A DNA stretch of 64,000 nt from Salvia splendens (Eukaryota; Streptophyta; Magnoliopsida; Lamiales; Lamiaceae). A program made the translations under genes and the position numbers. Below are positions 14,501 to 26,519 of the stretch, piece by piece. The stretch spans positions 32,253,883 to 32,317,882 of the forward strand of contig NC_056039.1 in assembly GCF_004379255.2 (NCBI RefSeq). Reading direction: 5' to 3'. Below the pieces are notes generated by a model. The model had not been told where the DNA came from, ran no database searches, and saw only the letters and a list, made by a program, of their open reading frames with translations. The first letter of the stretch is position 1; every line of letters begins with the position of its first letter.

Positions 14501-16651
14501 ATGATCAATCAGAATGTACCTTCACTCGTTTCAGGACTTCAACACCATCCAGTGTGGACAAGAGGTTGTCTCTTAGATACACAAACTGCAATAAAATTTA
14601 CTTTAGTGTCAAACATATATAACTACATGCATAGATGAACACAATGTTCCACAAATATTAAGCTTAACGTGTTCCCTCCAAAGTCGCTTTACAAAAACTG
14701 GTAATGCTTCAGATTGACTGTTAAAATTTATTAATATTAAAATTGGTGGCTCATTTGTTGCACTAATATTTTGTCTCCGACAATTATATTTTCCAAGGAT
14801 AAATGGAAAACAGAGCTATGTTCATTTTCTGTAAGTTATTCTAGTCTCTAGCAACGTAGTGCAATATCAAAGTTAGAATCATAAGTTACTCTAGCAACCT
14901 AGTGAAAATATAAAGTAAGTCTCATGCAGTAAAAGTAAAGCATCCCAAAAAATAAGGTAATGGTCAAGAAATGCAATGAAAAGTACCTCTAGATTTGGTG
15001 ATAAGTTCAGTCCACCACTGCTGAGTGTCCGTATCTTGTGGCCCCGGAGATCTAACCTCTATAATTGAAAAAATGACACAAATATCTAATTAACTAAAAA
15101 ACTAAGAAAGAAATGATGTGGAGTAATAAATAATAGGAAAAACTACAACTGCCTACCGAACTTCACATTTTTTCTCATTATGCCACATTTTACCTTTACA
15201 TTTCTTTTAAATTTTTCCTCTCTCCATACATTCAAAATGTTACATCTAACGTAAAGGACTTTGGGTTTATGCTTGTTTTAAAGGCTAAAGTTGATGAAAA
15301 AAATTGAGCAGAACATGTAGCATTATCCTTTTGCACCTAATATGGAAATAAACAAATCCAACCTCTGAAACAAGCATTAACTATAAATTTTGAATTACAG
15401 CTGCTCAAGATGAGATACAGATTTGAAAAAAAATGCTAATTTTGAATAAGAAACAAAACAAAACAAAAACAAAAATAGTTCAAGTAACTAAATGGGGAAA
15501 ATGCAAAAGTTGGTGGAGTGATTGTACTTATAGCAAATGTTCATTCAAGCCCCTGCAAAGGCAATAACTAAGACTCACATCGGTCTCTCCATGTGGTTTT
15601 ACAATATGCATTATGCATGCCCATTTTCTACTATTTATGTTCATTATATCATGTGTAAAACAAGCGAAATCACATATTTGGTAATATCTCTCACCGGATA
15701 TAGTTAGTTGACAATTTGGGCAAGTCTGTTATAGCCTAATATTAATGTACCAGTTTTTTTAAAGCATTCTCATAGAATTCTTACCACATCATCGCTAGCT
15801 TTCACCTCTACTTGAGGAAGCATTATCAGACGTGAGTCCCGACTTTCTGGAGTTCCAACTCTCTTACGACCAGATAAAATAGAACTTCTGTCGAGAGACG
15901 TTGACAGACTACCAGATTTGGACCCACTGGAAACTGTGGGTGAGCGAGCAGAGTGAGGAGAAACTTTTGCGACTGACTTCCTAACGGCGCTACTACTCCC
16001 ACTGCTATCTAATGATGGAGAAGAAATCGTCTTCATGGACGAAACAGACAATTGAGACGATCTCAAAGAGCTTTTTTTCATAGAATCTTGTTTACTTGAC
16101 TCGGAACTGGCTGGCGTCCTTGGACTTCTAGCAGCAGGGGAAATAGGAATTGACTTTCGCGTTTCAGAGATACTCTGCCTGATAGCAGGCTTAACACCAA
16201 TGGATGATGTTATGCTCCTCCGGAGTTCGGGAAGAGATTTTCTTAGTGGGTCTGAAGCTAAAGAGCTGCTTTTTTTACCACCTGCCAAACCATTGCCAGT
16301 AGTCTGACGTTTCGTGATTACCATCGGCTGTTTTTCAGGCAGACCACCAGTGCTGCTCCTTCTAACCACAGGGACTGATCCTGAAGTTCGCAGTGTGCTG
16401 CTCAAAGTTGGTCTAGCCAATGTCGATCTTGTCTGATTAGCACTAGAGTCGGTACCACTCCTTGTTTTTCTAGAACTCCCACCTGTATCAGTGCCTTTAT
16501 TTGAAGCAGTGCCATTGGCCTTTGGCACCCTAGAGCCTTTCTTCACACTCTCGGAGCAAGGTTCTTCGTGAAGCATCGGGGCTTGCAGCTCAGGCACCAA
16601 ATGTTCAGCCTCTACCTCTACTGGAACCTCAGTTGATTGGGCAACCTCCAT
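5570..16651 (-). CDS. AIR9: Microtubule-associated protein AIR9, complete multi-exon gene
   Basis: The coding region starts at ATG 16651 and stops at TGA 5570, with more than 20 exons. Exon one (to about 15783) encodes a Ser/Thr-rich, basic N-terminus of about 290 residues, the microtubule-binding region in Arabidopsis AIR9. Next come SDS22-like leucine-rich repeats between about 15060 and 13680, for example LYLAGNQITSLRSLPELPN (14241-14172). About eleven A9 repeats then fill 13100-6540, each carrying an I-x-G-x-x-x-EG start, a YFGG-x-EG-like segment and a closing YTPVRxDGxxG. The C-terminus (KRVKVVKPGSK at 6009-5878, then LFRNDQHRLRIVVDSENEVD and FNSTSLNTLLKIEA at 5746-5570) matches the AIR9 family end. 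AIR9 marks the preprophase band and returns when the cell plate meets the cortical division site. All exons I checked join in frame without stops, so it looks intact. Confidence 0.93.
10170..10401. mobile_element. Stowaway MITE inside an AIR9 intron
   Basis: A 232-bp element starts CTCCCCCCATCCCATAAAA and ends TTTTATGGGACGGAGGGAG. The ends are inverted repeats of each other and are flanked by TA on both sides. This is the standard Stowaway (Tc1/mariner-derived) structure. It lies wholly in an intron between two A9-repeat exons and has no coding capacity. Confidence 0.85.
10814..10868. repeat. Short tandem duplication spanning an AIR9 splice donor
   Basis: A 21-bp sequence, TTTGGATGTACTTAATGCTTC, occurs at 10814-10834 and again at 10848-10868. 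The second copy lies in an AIR9 exon; the first lies in the adjoining intron immediately past the donor, whose GTAAG (minus strand) is at 10838-10834. The copies appear identical. Confidence 0.85.
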
Positions 16652-17900
16652 TGTAGAAACTATCCTAGCTTCAATGGACTAAAAATAATTCAGTTACAAT
16701 CACCACAAGGTGCAAGACAATCGATAGGCAATATCACAAGTTTAAGCAGCCTAATGCTAAGCTGCATTTTAGTTTTTACACCATGGGTTAGATGCAATAG
16801 AATGTGAGAATTAAATTTTCTTGAATCCCATTCAATCGAAGAACAAAATTAAATTAGCAGAACTTATAATCCTGAAACATCAACCATGTGGATTTTAACA
16901 GTAATGCAATACCTTATGCCTGAAAAAATGTCCCTTGCAGAGCCATATCTAATCCACCATTGCCCATATTTGTACTCTCAGATTTTAGCTCCCAAACTAT
17001 ACTGAAGAATTAAAATAGAACATGTAAAACACCAGACACGGTTGCTCAAAAATAAACCTCTCGAGTTCAATATAATCTACCATTGTTCCTAAACAACTGC
17101 AATTGAATAATAACATCCCGTAAAGGCATACAAAATTGTTCTTTAAGATTGTTCTATAAACTAATTCAGAAAAATCTACAATAGAATCCAATTAATACCA
17201 AATAACCAGAAAACCATTAAAAATTTGATCTTTAAGGCTGCTCTATAGACTAATTCAATAAATGACTACAGTTAAAACCAAGTAAGCCATGGAAAAGCAT
17301 AAAAATTTATTAAGGTTGGTCTACAAACTAATCCTTCAAAAATTTTTATAACTAATTCATCCGAAAAGATATTAAGAACAAAAAAAAGCTTCTTTTTTTA
17401 GCTCTCGACTACTTCAACCTTCAATGTAAACAAACCCACATTAACCTCCACTCAAAAAAAAAACCACCAAAAAGCAATCATGAAAAGGCCAAGCTTCAAA
17501 CTCGAGAAACTGAACCAAATTCAAGCCAGCCAAGAAAAAAAATCAGCAGCAGCAAAAAGGGACAAAAATGCAGTATGAATTTGAGTTCAACTACCTCAAA
17601 AATAGCTTAGATCTGCTGAAGTAGAGTGATGCCCATCAAGAAAAAGGAGCAAGGCAGTTCAACTACACTGGGAAACTTAGGGTTCTGAAGTCTGAATTAA
17701 AGCAAATTGTTACTAGTGAGCTACTTACGTACATAGATACATAGATAGGTAACATAAAGAAAGAAAGAAAGACAGTATCTCACCTTTTTCCTCGTTTTCA
17801 AAGCGTGCTGATAAAAAAAAGAGTAGTGAAGAGAGTGAGAAAGCAAGAACTGTGGTGAAGAAGTTAAAATATGTGAGAGAAGAGGGGGAGAGAGAGAGGA
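16652..17900 (-). promoter_or_regulatory. AIR9 5' leader with an intron, and core promoter
   Basis: An acceptor TTTTTAG lies about 30 bases before the start codon (near 16680), so the leader is split. A TATA-like ATATATATG on the minus strand at 17912-17904 is followed by a long CT-rich stretch (CTCTCTCTCCCCCTCTTC), the usual look of a plant transcription start around 17870-17885. Between 17860 and 16680 there is no convincing coding sequence, which fits a leader exon plus intron. Confidence 0.55.
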
Positions 17901-17912
17901 GGGCATATATAT

Positions 17913-18461
17913 TTGTTATTGGGCATTGGGGCCGAGGTGAGGTGGTTTACAGAGCATAATGCTCCATGTTTTTTGTCTGAAAGCATAAACCACCCATTGA
18001 GGTTCCCCTTTTTTGGGGTGCCTACGTAATTATGTGGTTTTGTTGATGCTTTTTTCGTATTATTTTGGAGGAGGGATTTGGCGGAAAATCGGGTTACCGA
18101 AGAAGCCGGTTTTCAAATCAAATTTAAATGGAAGCGTCTCACCTGAACTTGGGGCCCATCTACAGGTAGGAACAATTTTTTTCGTTTTAATTCCATAAAT
18201 ACTCCATAACAATAATTTGCATTCTATATATGATACCAGTAAATTGTCTATGAGCCGTTTTTTTAAAATTTTAGGGCGTCCCATTAATATAGAATTAATT
18301 TTATTTTTAGCAAAAAAATAGCAGATTCTATTTCCACTTTATTCTCTACTATTTATTTGAATATTAATACTTTATTATCACTCATGTTGTAATTCCTAGT
18401 ATATTTTTATCCATCATACCGGACATATCTTTTTTAAAATCTCTATACCTGAAAATGCTTA
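17913..18461. other. Intergenic AT-rich spacer upstream of AIR9
   Basis: Non-coding spacer between the AIR9 promoter and the next transposon. Short open frames on both strands have no recognisable domain. It presumably carries distal AIR9 regulatory sequence. Confidence 0.5.
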
Positions 18462-20049
18462 GAGCACCCGCAATGCGTCGCGCGGGAGTCTCTTATCTCG
18501 TCCCTCCGAGACGAGACGGCAGCGAGACGCGTTGCAGCGTCCCGTCTCGTCCCGGTCTCGCTGAGACGTCTGGCGCGCCAGCTCGCCACACGCCCGCACG
18601 CTGGCGCTAGGCGTGACGCCCACTCGCCGATCCGCGAGTGGGCTTCGTCACGCTGACGCAATAAATCATTTTTTTAATTTGAATTTAATAAAAAAAATAA
18701 AAAATTCAAACGGTAATATAACCGTTTTCGACCGGTTTTTTATTTATTTTTTTCCTTTTTTTACTCTATAAATACTCCTATTCCATCCTCATTATACACA
18801 CAAAAACACATCTATTCTTCCCAAATCATCTCCATTTTCTCTCCAATTTTCATCTAACCTCTCCAATTTTCATCTAAAAATGTCCGGCAACGGAAACTCT
18901 GGCGGCTCCGGCGGGTTTGACATCAACGCGTTTGGCTACTAGGGGCATGTACAATGTCTTGGGTGGTTCCGGTTCGTCGACGCCGGCGGGGTACCAACCA
19001 CCCCATTTTGATGTGGATGCATACGCTCGTCCCTCCGCCCGAGGTATTCGCAGGGATTATCCCAAATTAGGGAGGATTCTCCGGATGAACCCAATCCGGA
19101 AGGAGGACGAGGCGGTGGAAGCTCCAGGGCATTCGACGCCGTGGAGGAAGCTCCGAAGTCATTTTGACCGAGTCGACAGAGAGGTCAAAAAAATCTGCGG
19201 CATCTACAAGAATGAAGCGACTCATTACCAAAGCGGAGCCACTGGAGCCGACATTCTAAGATCGGCTTTGCGAGTCTATTTCGACTACATGTCGATGTTT
19301 GGGAGGCCGTCAAAGACGTCGAAACGTGGGTCGGCGGTGTCCAGTCCAGCACGGGCTTGATCTCGAAACGCACGAAGCACACGGCGGGTGGCCAATACTC
19401 GTCTAGTGGGGATGGTTCAGGCAGCGCCGCACAAAAGGTTGTCTCGCAGGAGGTTGAGGGCACGACAGACGATGCAGGGGGTCCTCCTGTGGGCGCCGTC
19501 GGCCTCAAGGGACCAAGGCGAATCAAGCCAGGCGGGTTCCCAAGGGTCGCCCTCCTCCCTAATGTCCTTGTACTTCACCGCCACGATGGCGGACACTTCC
19601 CGGATGATGCCCGTCCAATATCAAGCCCATCATGCCGACATTGTGTATCTGGCGGGACAACTTGGTATTCCGCCTTCATTCGGTGCACCGTCACCGCATT
19701 CGGGGGATGATTCGCCGGCGGAGTAGTTTTTATAATTTCTATAAATTTGTATTTTAATTATGTCTTTTTTTATTTATTTTACCACGAATTTAATTATGTA
19801 TTTTTTTGGGGATTTTAAGTTGTAATTTTATTTTATTTAATGAAGTGTGTTTTTATTAATTGAATTTGTTGGAAATAAAAATAAAAAATGAAATTGAATA
19901 AATAGTTAAGGGATGTGATGGTTAAGAGATGGAGGGTTGCAAGTGATGTCTCTTAGTTAAGAGATGGGGTGAAAAATACAGTGGGGCACATGAATAGTTA
20001 AGAGATGAGACGGTTAAGAGACGGATAAGAGACAGCGTTGCGGATGGTC
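18462..20049 (+). mobile_element. PIF/Harbinger element, non-autonomous, with a broken Myb/SANT-like ORF
   Basis: The ends are inverted repeats, GAGCACCCGCAATGC at the left and the complement GACCATCCGCAACGC at the right, three mismatches in 15. Both sides carry the 3-bp target TTA, as in PIF/Harbinger. The element is 1588 bp. Its left end (18470-18660) is very GC-rich with internal inverted repeats (GAGACGAGACGG / CCCGTCTCGTCCC). No DDE transposase is present; the only coding trace is the Myb/SANT-type ORF. Confidence 0.8.
18880..19726 (+). pseudogene. Decayed Harbinger ORF1 (Myb/SANT-like, 'GST T3-like' type)
   Basis: An ATG at 18880 opens a Gly/Ser-rich start (MSGNGNSGGSGGFDINAF) that hits TAG at 18940. 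The homologous frame resumes near 18945 after a one-base shift and reads through a trihelix/SANT-like segment (LRSHFDRVDREVKKICGIY, then GATGADILRSALRVYFDYM). It shifts again near 19290 (HVDVWEAVKDVETW). The stop at 19726 follows a C-terminus ending DDSPAE. This is the accessory DNA-binding protein that normally pairs with the Harbinger transposase, often annotated 'glutathione S-transferase T3-like' by mistake. At least one nonsense and two frameshifts make it inactive. Confidence 0.75.
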
Positions 20050-20459
20050 TTATAATAACAAGAAATGACGGGAGTATATATTGTGCTCAAATTTGGACAC
20101 CCGCAACGCGCACACTAAACAAAAGCATTATTGAGAGTGCACACACGAAAAGTGCTTACTCATTACGTCTTTTTTTATTTTGAGAAAATTAACATTTTTG
20201 TTAGATAAATGTAATTATAGGAGTAGTTGTTTGAGGTGTATTATAAATAAATTTTATTATTCGTGGAACAAATAGTTAATTGTATATAAAAGATGTATGA
20301 ACTAAACTAATTTGACGATATTTAACTATAAGATGTTGGTGAAATCCGAACTTCATATATAGAATGGCGGCATGTTAGATAAGAAGTGACATGTATATTG
20401 TTGATATATGTAAGTGTCCTTATTGTAGTGATAGTCATATATCCTTATAGTAGTGATAG
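20050..20459. other. Spacer between two transposons
   Basis: AT-rich, with no coding or structural feature beyond a short near-duplicate (CCTTATxGTAGTGATAGT) around 20418-20460. Confidence 0.5.
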
Positions 20460-20467
20460 TTTCGTAT

Positions 20468-21190
20468 AGGGGTGTCGAAACGGGTAGCGGGTATCGGGAA
20501 ACCCTTAACCCGACCGCCACCCGCTACCCGACGACAAAGGGAAACGGGGCGGGATCGGGTAGTTTGTTTTAAATTTTTGCGGGTATGGGTATACCCGCTA
20601 CCCGCGTGGGTATACTCGTTAAACCCGATAATACCCGTTATTTTTAAGGTTATGGTTTTAAAATATTTTATTTTAGTTAATTAGTTTCAAGTTTATATAT
20701 AATCAGTTTATATTAAACTTTTGAATGGTGATTTAATTTTAGACATGCTTGATATTTCATACGTAGTCATATTATATTTAAGAGATGAGAAATCACCATA
20801 TTTGTGCATAGTTAATAGTTGGAAATTATACAAATAGAACAAAGTAAAAAAAAATACAAATCTAAAATCATAGTGTAGCAACTAGCAACGATCTCAAAAT
20901 CCATTCTAGAATTACAAACATGTACATAAAATTATTGTATTAGATGACTAGCATTGATGATAAGCGAAAACTAAAAGCATAATACCATTGAATAATTATA
21001 ATACACAATTCGAAGTATGTCTACGGGTTTGGGTACCCGTAACTACGGGTTTAGGATACCCGATGCGAGTATCGGGTTACCCGTATAATTATACGGGTCA
21101 GAATTGGGTAGTATAATATTGCAATTTTCGGGTACAGGTACCCGCAAAATCGGGTTTGGGTATCCGCGGGTACCCGTTTTGACACCCCAC
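20468..21190. mobile_element. Non-autonomous hAT-type element with CGGGTA/TACCCG-rich ends
   Basis: The 723-bp element begins AGGGGTGTCGAAACGGGTA and ends TACCCGTTTTGACACCCC followed by AC. The ends are inverted repeats. The 8-bp direct repeat TTTCGTAT flanks it at 20460-20467 and 21191-21198, matching the 8-bp target duplication of hAT elements. Both subterminal regions are packed with ACCCG/CGGGT motifs (20475-20640 and 21020-21180), and the core is AT-rich. No transposase remains. Confidence 0.85.
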
Positions 21191-21198
21191 TTTCGTAT

Positions 21199-22071
21199 GA
21201 ATGTCCCTTAAACTGAAATGAGAAGCTAGTCGTTTGAGAAATACATTTGTTTGGTTCGATGGAAGAGATAAAATTGAATATTACGAATGTTGTTCAATTT
21301 GATAGAGTCGATAACATACTTCATCCTCTTTTGTGACAATTTTGGTTAATTTAGGTTAATTCTAACTCAAAAACAATCTAAGGTAAATTTAATGGAGTAT
21401 TGAATAACTGAACATTCTTAAATGAATTTTACCGTAAATGACTTAAATTATATCAATAAGTATGTATAGTTATATACACAATGCATGGTTATGCTTACAG
21501 TTCCAAGACAAATCGATTCATGGTACAATGTTTAGAATTTTTCCAAATTAAATAAGGGAGAGCACTGAAAATTTTAATGATCATCATATGGAAAACCACT
21601 TAAACCAAGACAGACTAGATTTCATTCATTAATGGAAAAACACTTAAACCAAGACAGCCTAGATTCATTAAATAATGGATACAAATTTATTGACATACTC
21701 TCACTTTGAAAATTAGGGACGTTTGTAATGTATTACTACTATTACCGATCAACACTAATTCCATTATTGAACAATTGACTAAACACCAACCAATTGTGTC
21801 ACAGCACCAACATCTCATATTTTTAAAATTGTGGTTGTTTGTCATATAGTGTTTAATATATCGAATTAGCATTTGAATGATTTCTCATATGCTTACATGG
21901 CATGGCAATAGTGGGAATAGATTTGCTTTAGCTCATTTGTCGATATATAGATGCAAAATTCCTAAATAATGTAAGTATAGTCAATAAAGGCAACACCTAA
22001 CTAATGAAAGTAATATATAGTTAAACATGAAATTTCAAATTTCATAATTGACCAAACATGAGCTGATGAGC
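21199..22071. other. AT-rich intergenic spacer with a short tandem duplication
   Basis: No genes recognised. Around 21592-21678 a segment of about 43 bp with the core CTTAAACCAAGACAG occurs twice in tandem with small differences. Confidence 0.5.
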
Positions 22072-23140
22072 CCATTGGCGGACACAGTAAGGGAGGGGAA
22101 GGGCTTAAGCCCCGCCCAAGAAGCATTTTTTTGTGTTTTTTTCTACTTTGAAAATTTTCAAATATTTCAAGTACTCTTATCTGCCCTCACCAAATTAATT
22201 GCGGCGAAAAATAAATCTTTAAAAGTTGAATGGAAGGAAGGGTTGAAATTTAAAAATAGTAGTTGTGTGCGTTCGTGAGGAAGGAGATGCAACTTTACTG
22301 ATCTGTACGTTAAATAAAAATGGCTGACATAGCTTTTGGGGAAGAAGATGACTCAATTCCCAAAGTCAATATATAATACTCCTACTATAAATGATATTTT
22401 TAAATAGTGTTGTTTTAGCTTTATAAATTAGAGTAGTGCGTGTCTCACATTTTATAATTGGTTCATACTTCTATTTTGTAATTATGTTTGGTGATTAATT
22501 AAACTTTTAATTCATTTTCTTTTCAATTCAATTAAGTAAATAGCATTTTATAACAATTTTTAATATTTAAGTTAGTAGTATAAAAATTAAGAATGAAGAT
22601 TGAAAAAAAATTCATGGATTAAATGTGTGTAATTGATTGAAAAATAATTGATCTTTACATAATTTAAGTTTAAGATGTCATGGTTAGAGTTTGTAATTAT
22701 AGGATTAGAGTTTGAGGTGTTTTAATTGAAACTCTAATATTTTATTTGCAACGTATATATTTTTCTCATATATATATATATGCTATATATTACTAAAAGA
22801 ATATTATCTCCGTCCGTGATATTCTCTCCGTCTGTGATATATTATTTAATTTTTATTATTTTATCTATTTTTGAGTTTTAAGAATTATTGAGAAAAATGA
22901 ATGGAAATAATTAATGAAATTTATATAACACTTCCAGTTTATATATTAATTTTACGTAAAATTTGAGTAATGGAAGTTAATGAAATATGAAACTGAACTC
23001 CAAAAAGGAGAAGTATAATATGATATGGATATAATCATACTTTGACGACAAACTATAAGAAAATATGAGATATTATTCGCGGACAAGAAAATATATTCAG
23101 TTTAGCCCCTACCATAATTTTTTTCTGCGTCCGCCACTGG
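22072..23140. mobile_element. TIR element of about 1.07 kb, superfamily unassigned
   Basis: The left end CCATTGGCGGACACAG and the complement of the right end, CCAGTGGCGGACGCAG, match at 14 of 16 positions. Both ends then carry a GGGGxxxxGGCTTAA/GGGGCTAAA-like second motif. The interior is AT-rich and non-coding. I could not find a clear target-site duplication, so the exact borders and the superfamily stay open. Confidence 0.6.
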
Positions 23141-23340
23141 AGGAGGCTACTATGATGGAGTGACTGTTGAACAAGAGGCAAAGATTAATGGATCTTATGG
23201 CCCCATCATTTAATTGAGTTTATATAATTTTCAGGGTGGGTGGGCTTTTCAAGGATTTACTGATAGAGTAGTTTCCACTTGCATTATGTTTGGTTAAAAT
23301 TTTGGCCTATTGACAGTGGACTTTCGTATGTTTGATTCAA

Positions 23341-23430
23341 TATTGTGGTTGCATAAATAAAATTAAGAAATACTACCAATTGTATTGTGGTTTCATAAAT
23401 AAAATTAAGAAATGCTACCAATTGTACACT
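23341..23430. repeat. Tandem duplication, two copies of about 44 bp
   Basis: Two adjacent copies share TATTGTGGTT-CATAAATAAA and GCTACCAATTG-like segments and differ at about two positions. The surrounding sequence is otherwise featureless. Confidence 0.8.
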
Positions 23431-23559
23431 TCACATTTTAAGGAGTAGTTCCCAATTAGGGATTGGAGTTAGAATCTTATTTAATTCCAAATTTGGGCCA
23501 CTCCTGATGGGCCTAGTATAATGCAACATTCCAAGAACCCAAATAGAAATAAAAATATT

Positions 23560-23880
23560 AGCAAGCCCATACACACGGCGGAAAGGGCCCTGATCATAAC
23601 GAATCACGCCGCCGGCAACTGCCGTAGATTAGTGCTGCTGCCCCCCGCCGGAATCATCATCTCTAGGTAGTTTTTTTAATGCTTTGTTTATAACTTCATG
23701 TTGAATGCAAATTGAAATATTGGATTTTCTGAAATTGGGAATGATATTATCAGTTATGGATGCATAATTTAAAGCATAATTGCATAGGATTTATCTACGC
23801 CTTATATTCTCGAGAAAATCGGGTTTATAGGGTAGTTTGCTTTTAAAATAACGTAAATGTACTCATTTTGTTATCTATTC
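23560..23880 (+). other. Leader-like exon remnant before the MULE region
   Basis: A GC-rich stretch at 23575-23665 ends in CTCTAG|GTAGTTTTTTT, a plausible exon-donor junction, and is followed by T-rich sequence like a 5' UTR intron. No coding exon of a host gene follows; the Mutator-like sequences begin instead. I cannot assign it to a gene. Confidence 0.25.
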
Positions 23881-23887
23881 CATATAT

Positions 23888-24192
23888 GGGAAAACGCCAC
23901 CCTCACTGGAGCGTTTATAAGTGAAGACGCCACCCACATTGGCGTTTTTCAATTTCGAACCGTATGTCGTCGTATTGTATTGAAATACAGTAGTTGTTAA
24001 AACACGCCAAGCAGGTTGCCGTGTTTTGAATAAAAACGCCTTCACCACTGGCGTGTTTCAATATAGAGAGATATTCAATACTGACGTGATTCAAGTTAAA
24101 CCCGCCTTCCGCACTGGCGTTTTTCCAAGAGACACGCCAATGGAGTTGACGTCTCCATCCACAAACACGCCGACGGGGCAGGTGTGTTTGGC
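23888..24192. repeat. Array of CGCC...GGCG interrupted palindromes
   Basis: About seven units of the form (A)ACGCC-N6 to N13-GGCGT(T), each an imperfect hairpin. Examples are GACGCCACCCACATTGGCGT near 23926 and AACGCCTTCACCACTGGCGT near 24035. Spacing is irregular (about 30-75 bp) and the spacer sequences differ. The array lies just upstream of the decayed MULE transposase and is likely part of that element's 5' region. Confidence 0.75.
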
Positions 24193-24591
24193 TTGAACCA
24201 AATATCAGTGGGAACTCTCCCATAAGCGTGAACCCTAATCACTTTCCCTCCCCCAAATGCGAAAAACCCTCCCTAAGGCAAACACTCTTTAAGGAAACCT
24301 TTGCTCGGGTCGACCCGGTGGTGGATTTGAGCTTGGAGATTTCGATTTTGGCTTATTCTTCTAAACATTAGTCTTCCTATTCGGTTAGTATGTCTAATTT
24401 TTGACTCATTCTTCCAAACATTAGTCTACCAATATTTGATGGATTGTTATGATAGTATATATTGTAGTGTAATTTATATAATTATTTGATGATTGTTACG
24501 GTATTATATGTTGTAGTGTAATTAATAGAAATATTCTGATGAATGTGAAAATAAAACATATTTATTTGTGTTTTACATTATTGCAGATAGT

Positions 24592-26487
24592 ATGACGTGG
24601 TGTGTCAATTTATATTGGGGTGGAAAGATAATTCCCCGGATCAGTTATTTCATATGATCCTCCTTTTGCAAAAGTATTCATTATGTTGGATGAAAGTATT
24701 TCCTACGATAAGCTTGTGGAAACAATTTGTGAAAGGATGAGGATAAACACATTTGAAAACAAAGTTCAAATAGTATGGAGACGTCATATATTCTATGGAT
24801 CTTCAGTCACGTTTATAGGTATGCTACTTGAAGAAGTATGCATGCCACTAATGTTTAGTGAGAGTATGGCTACGGGAGGTCAGATTGAATTATATGTTGA
24901 GTATTCGGCAATTACTCAACAAAATAGTCATCATCTCATAAGTTATGATGTTGGTACGTCTACAAAAGGCCAAGAACCATGTTTCGCTGCAACACAAGAT
25001 TTTGATTTTGGAGGCGTGCATTTAGGGGACAATGACAATTGTGATGTAGTTGAGGACATAATAGGTCCTGATAAAACCGACTTTCTTGATCCACAATCAC
25101 CTTATAATTCTGAAGATGTCGACCCGGATAGTACAGACTCAGATGGTGATCCGTCGGATGATGAACAATTTGTTGCTTCAAGACCATCCATTCAAGTTGG
25201 AGAAACAGCAGTTGAAGAAACAGTGGTTGGAGAAACAACAGTCGGAGGAAGAGCAGTACGAGGAAGAGTAGTTCCACAGTTCCCACAGCTTGGTATGAAC
25301 TATTTTCGCACCTTACCAGGTCCATATGATAGTTTTGATCCAAAAAACTTTGAGTCAGCTGATCCCAATGTGCATTATTGGAGTGAAAAAGATCCGAGCA
25401 ATGTCGGTTTGCATACTAAATTTAGAACGAAGTTGGAATTGAAGTCAGCTGTGACTTTTTGGCATTTGGAAAAAATCCGACAATATAAAGTTGTTGAAAG
25501 TAAAGGAAAGAGATGGCATACAGTTTGTAAGTGGCCACAAGGAAATCCGAATGATACCTCATTACCGAAATGTTTGTGGGAGTGCCGAGCAACATTGAGG
25601 AAGCATGATGAACACTGGCAAATTAGAGTGTTTAGCACTGCTCATACTTGCATGGGGGATCGTAATTATAATGGGCACGCTAATCTTTCGTCGGGTATGA
25701 TAGCGTTGAGTGTTCGACATCAGATAGAAACGGTCCTTGCTACAAGGTAAAAGCAATTGTGGCGGATATTGAAAATAAATTTCATGTGAAAGTTAGTTAC
25801 AAGAAAGCATGGTATGCTCGGAGGACAGCTATTGAGCTTGTATATGGTTCGTGGGAGTGGAATTTCAAAGTTTTACCAGCTTATTTGAATGAGTTGCAAA
25901 GACAAAATCCTGGCACAATTGTCGAATGATTGCATGATGACAGATTAAGCAACGGTATAAACAAGGTTTTCAAGTACATATTTTGGGCTTTTGGTCCAAC
26001 TGTGGAGGCTTTTCAACTATGCAAACCAGTTTTAACGGTTGATGGAACTCATCTACGTGGACGATGTCGAGGTAAAATTCTTATTGCCGTTGGATTTTAT
26101 GCTAATAAGAAATGTTTGCCTATTGCATATGCCATTGTTGATGAGGAAACCATATAAAGTTGGAATTGGTTTATGGAACGTATTAGACTTCATGTAGCCA
26201 AGCATGAGATATGTGTAATATCTGATAGGCATGTGTGAATCATAGATGCAATGAATTCTCCCATATGGAAAGAAGAACCCAATGTCGGTCATCACAGATT
26301 TTGCTTGGTAGATGTTAGAAAGATTGTGCTGCAGAATCACAAAGGTATCATGGTCAAAAGACTTGTTTAGAAAATGGGTATTGCTACTAAAAAGCACAAA
26401 TTAAAGAACAGACGTCGTTTACTTCGAGACGTCAACAACGAGGCTTTGTAGTACCTTGATGCCGTGGAGTTAGAAAATGATGAAAAT
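24592..26487 (+). pseudogene. Mutator-like (MULE) transposase, decayed
   Basis: The MuDR N-terminal segment (VNLYWGGKI, then after a frameshift near 24640 VFIMLDESISYDKLVETIC) is followed by an acidic linker and the MuDR DNA-binding region (LKSAVTFWHLEKIRQYKV, CKWPQG, LWECRATLRKHDEHWQIR; 25400-25740). A frameshift near 25750 leads to the start of the DDE domain at 25930-26157 (FQLCKPVLTVDGTHLRGRCR, the first catalytic Asp in TVDGT). Further in-frame stops follow at about 26155, 26237 and 26368. The zinc-binding SWIM end is not found. It normally cuts and pastes MULE DNA; this copy cannot. Confidence 0.85.
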
Positions 26488-26519
26488 TAAGCTTAGAAAA
26501 TGAATTAGTGAACAACTTA

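Noticed and set aside
15770..16651. Separate Ser-rich protein gene
   Set aside because: The exon joins in frame to leucine-rich-repeat exons and matches the N-terminus of AIR9, so it is not an independent gene.
24960..25343. Minus-strand ORF of 127 codons rich in Leu/Phe
   Set aside because: It is antisense to the acidic linker of the MULE transposase, whose repeat-like codons produce it.
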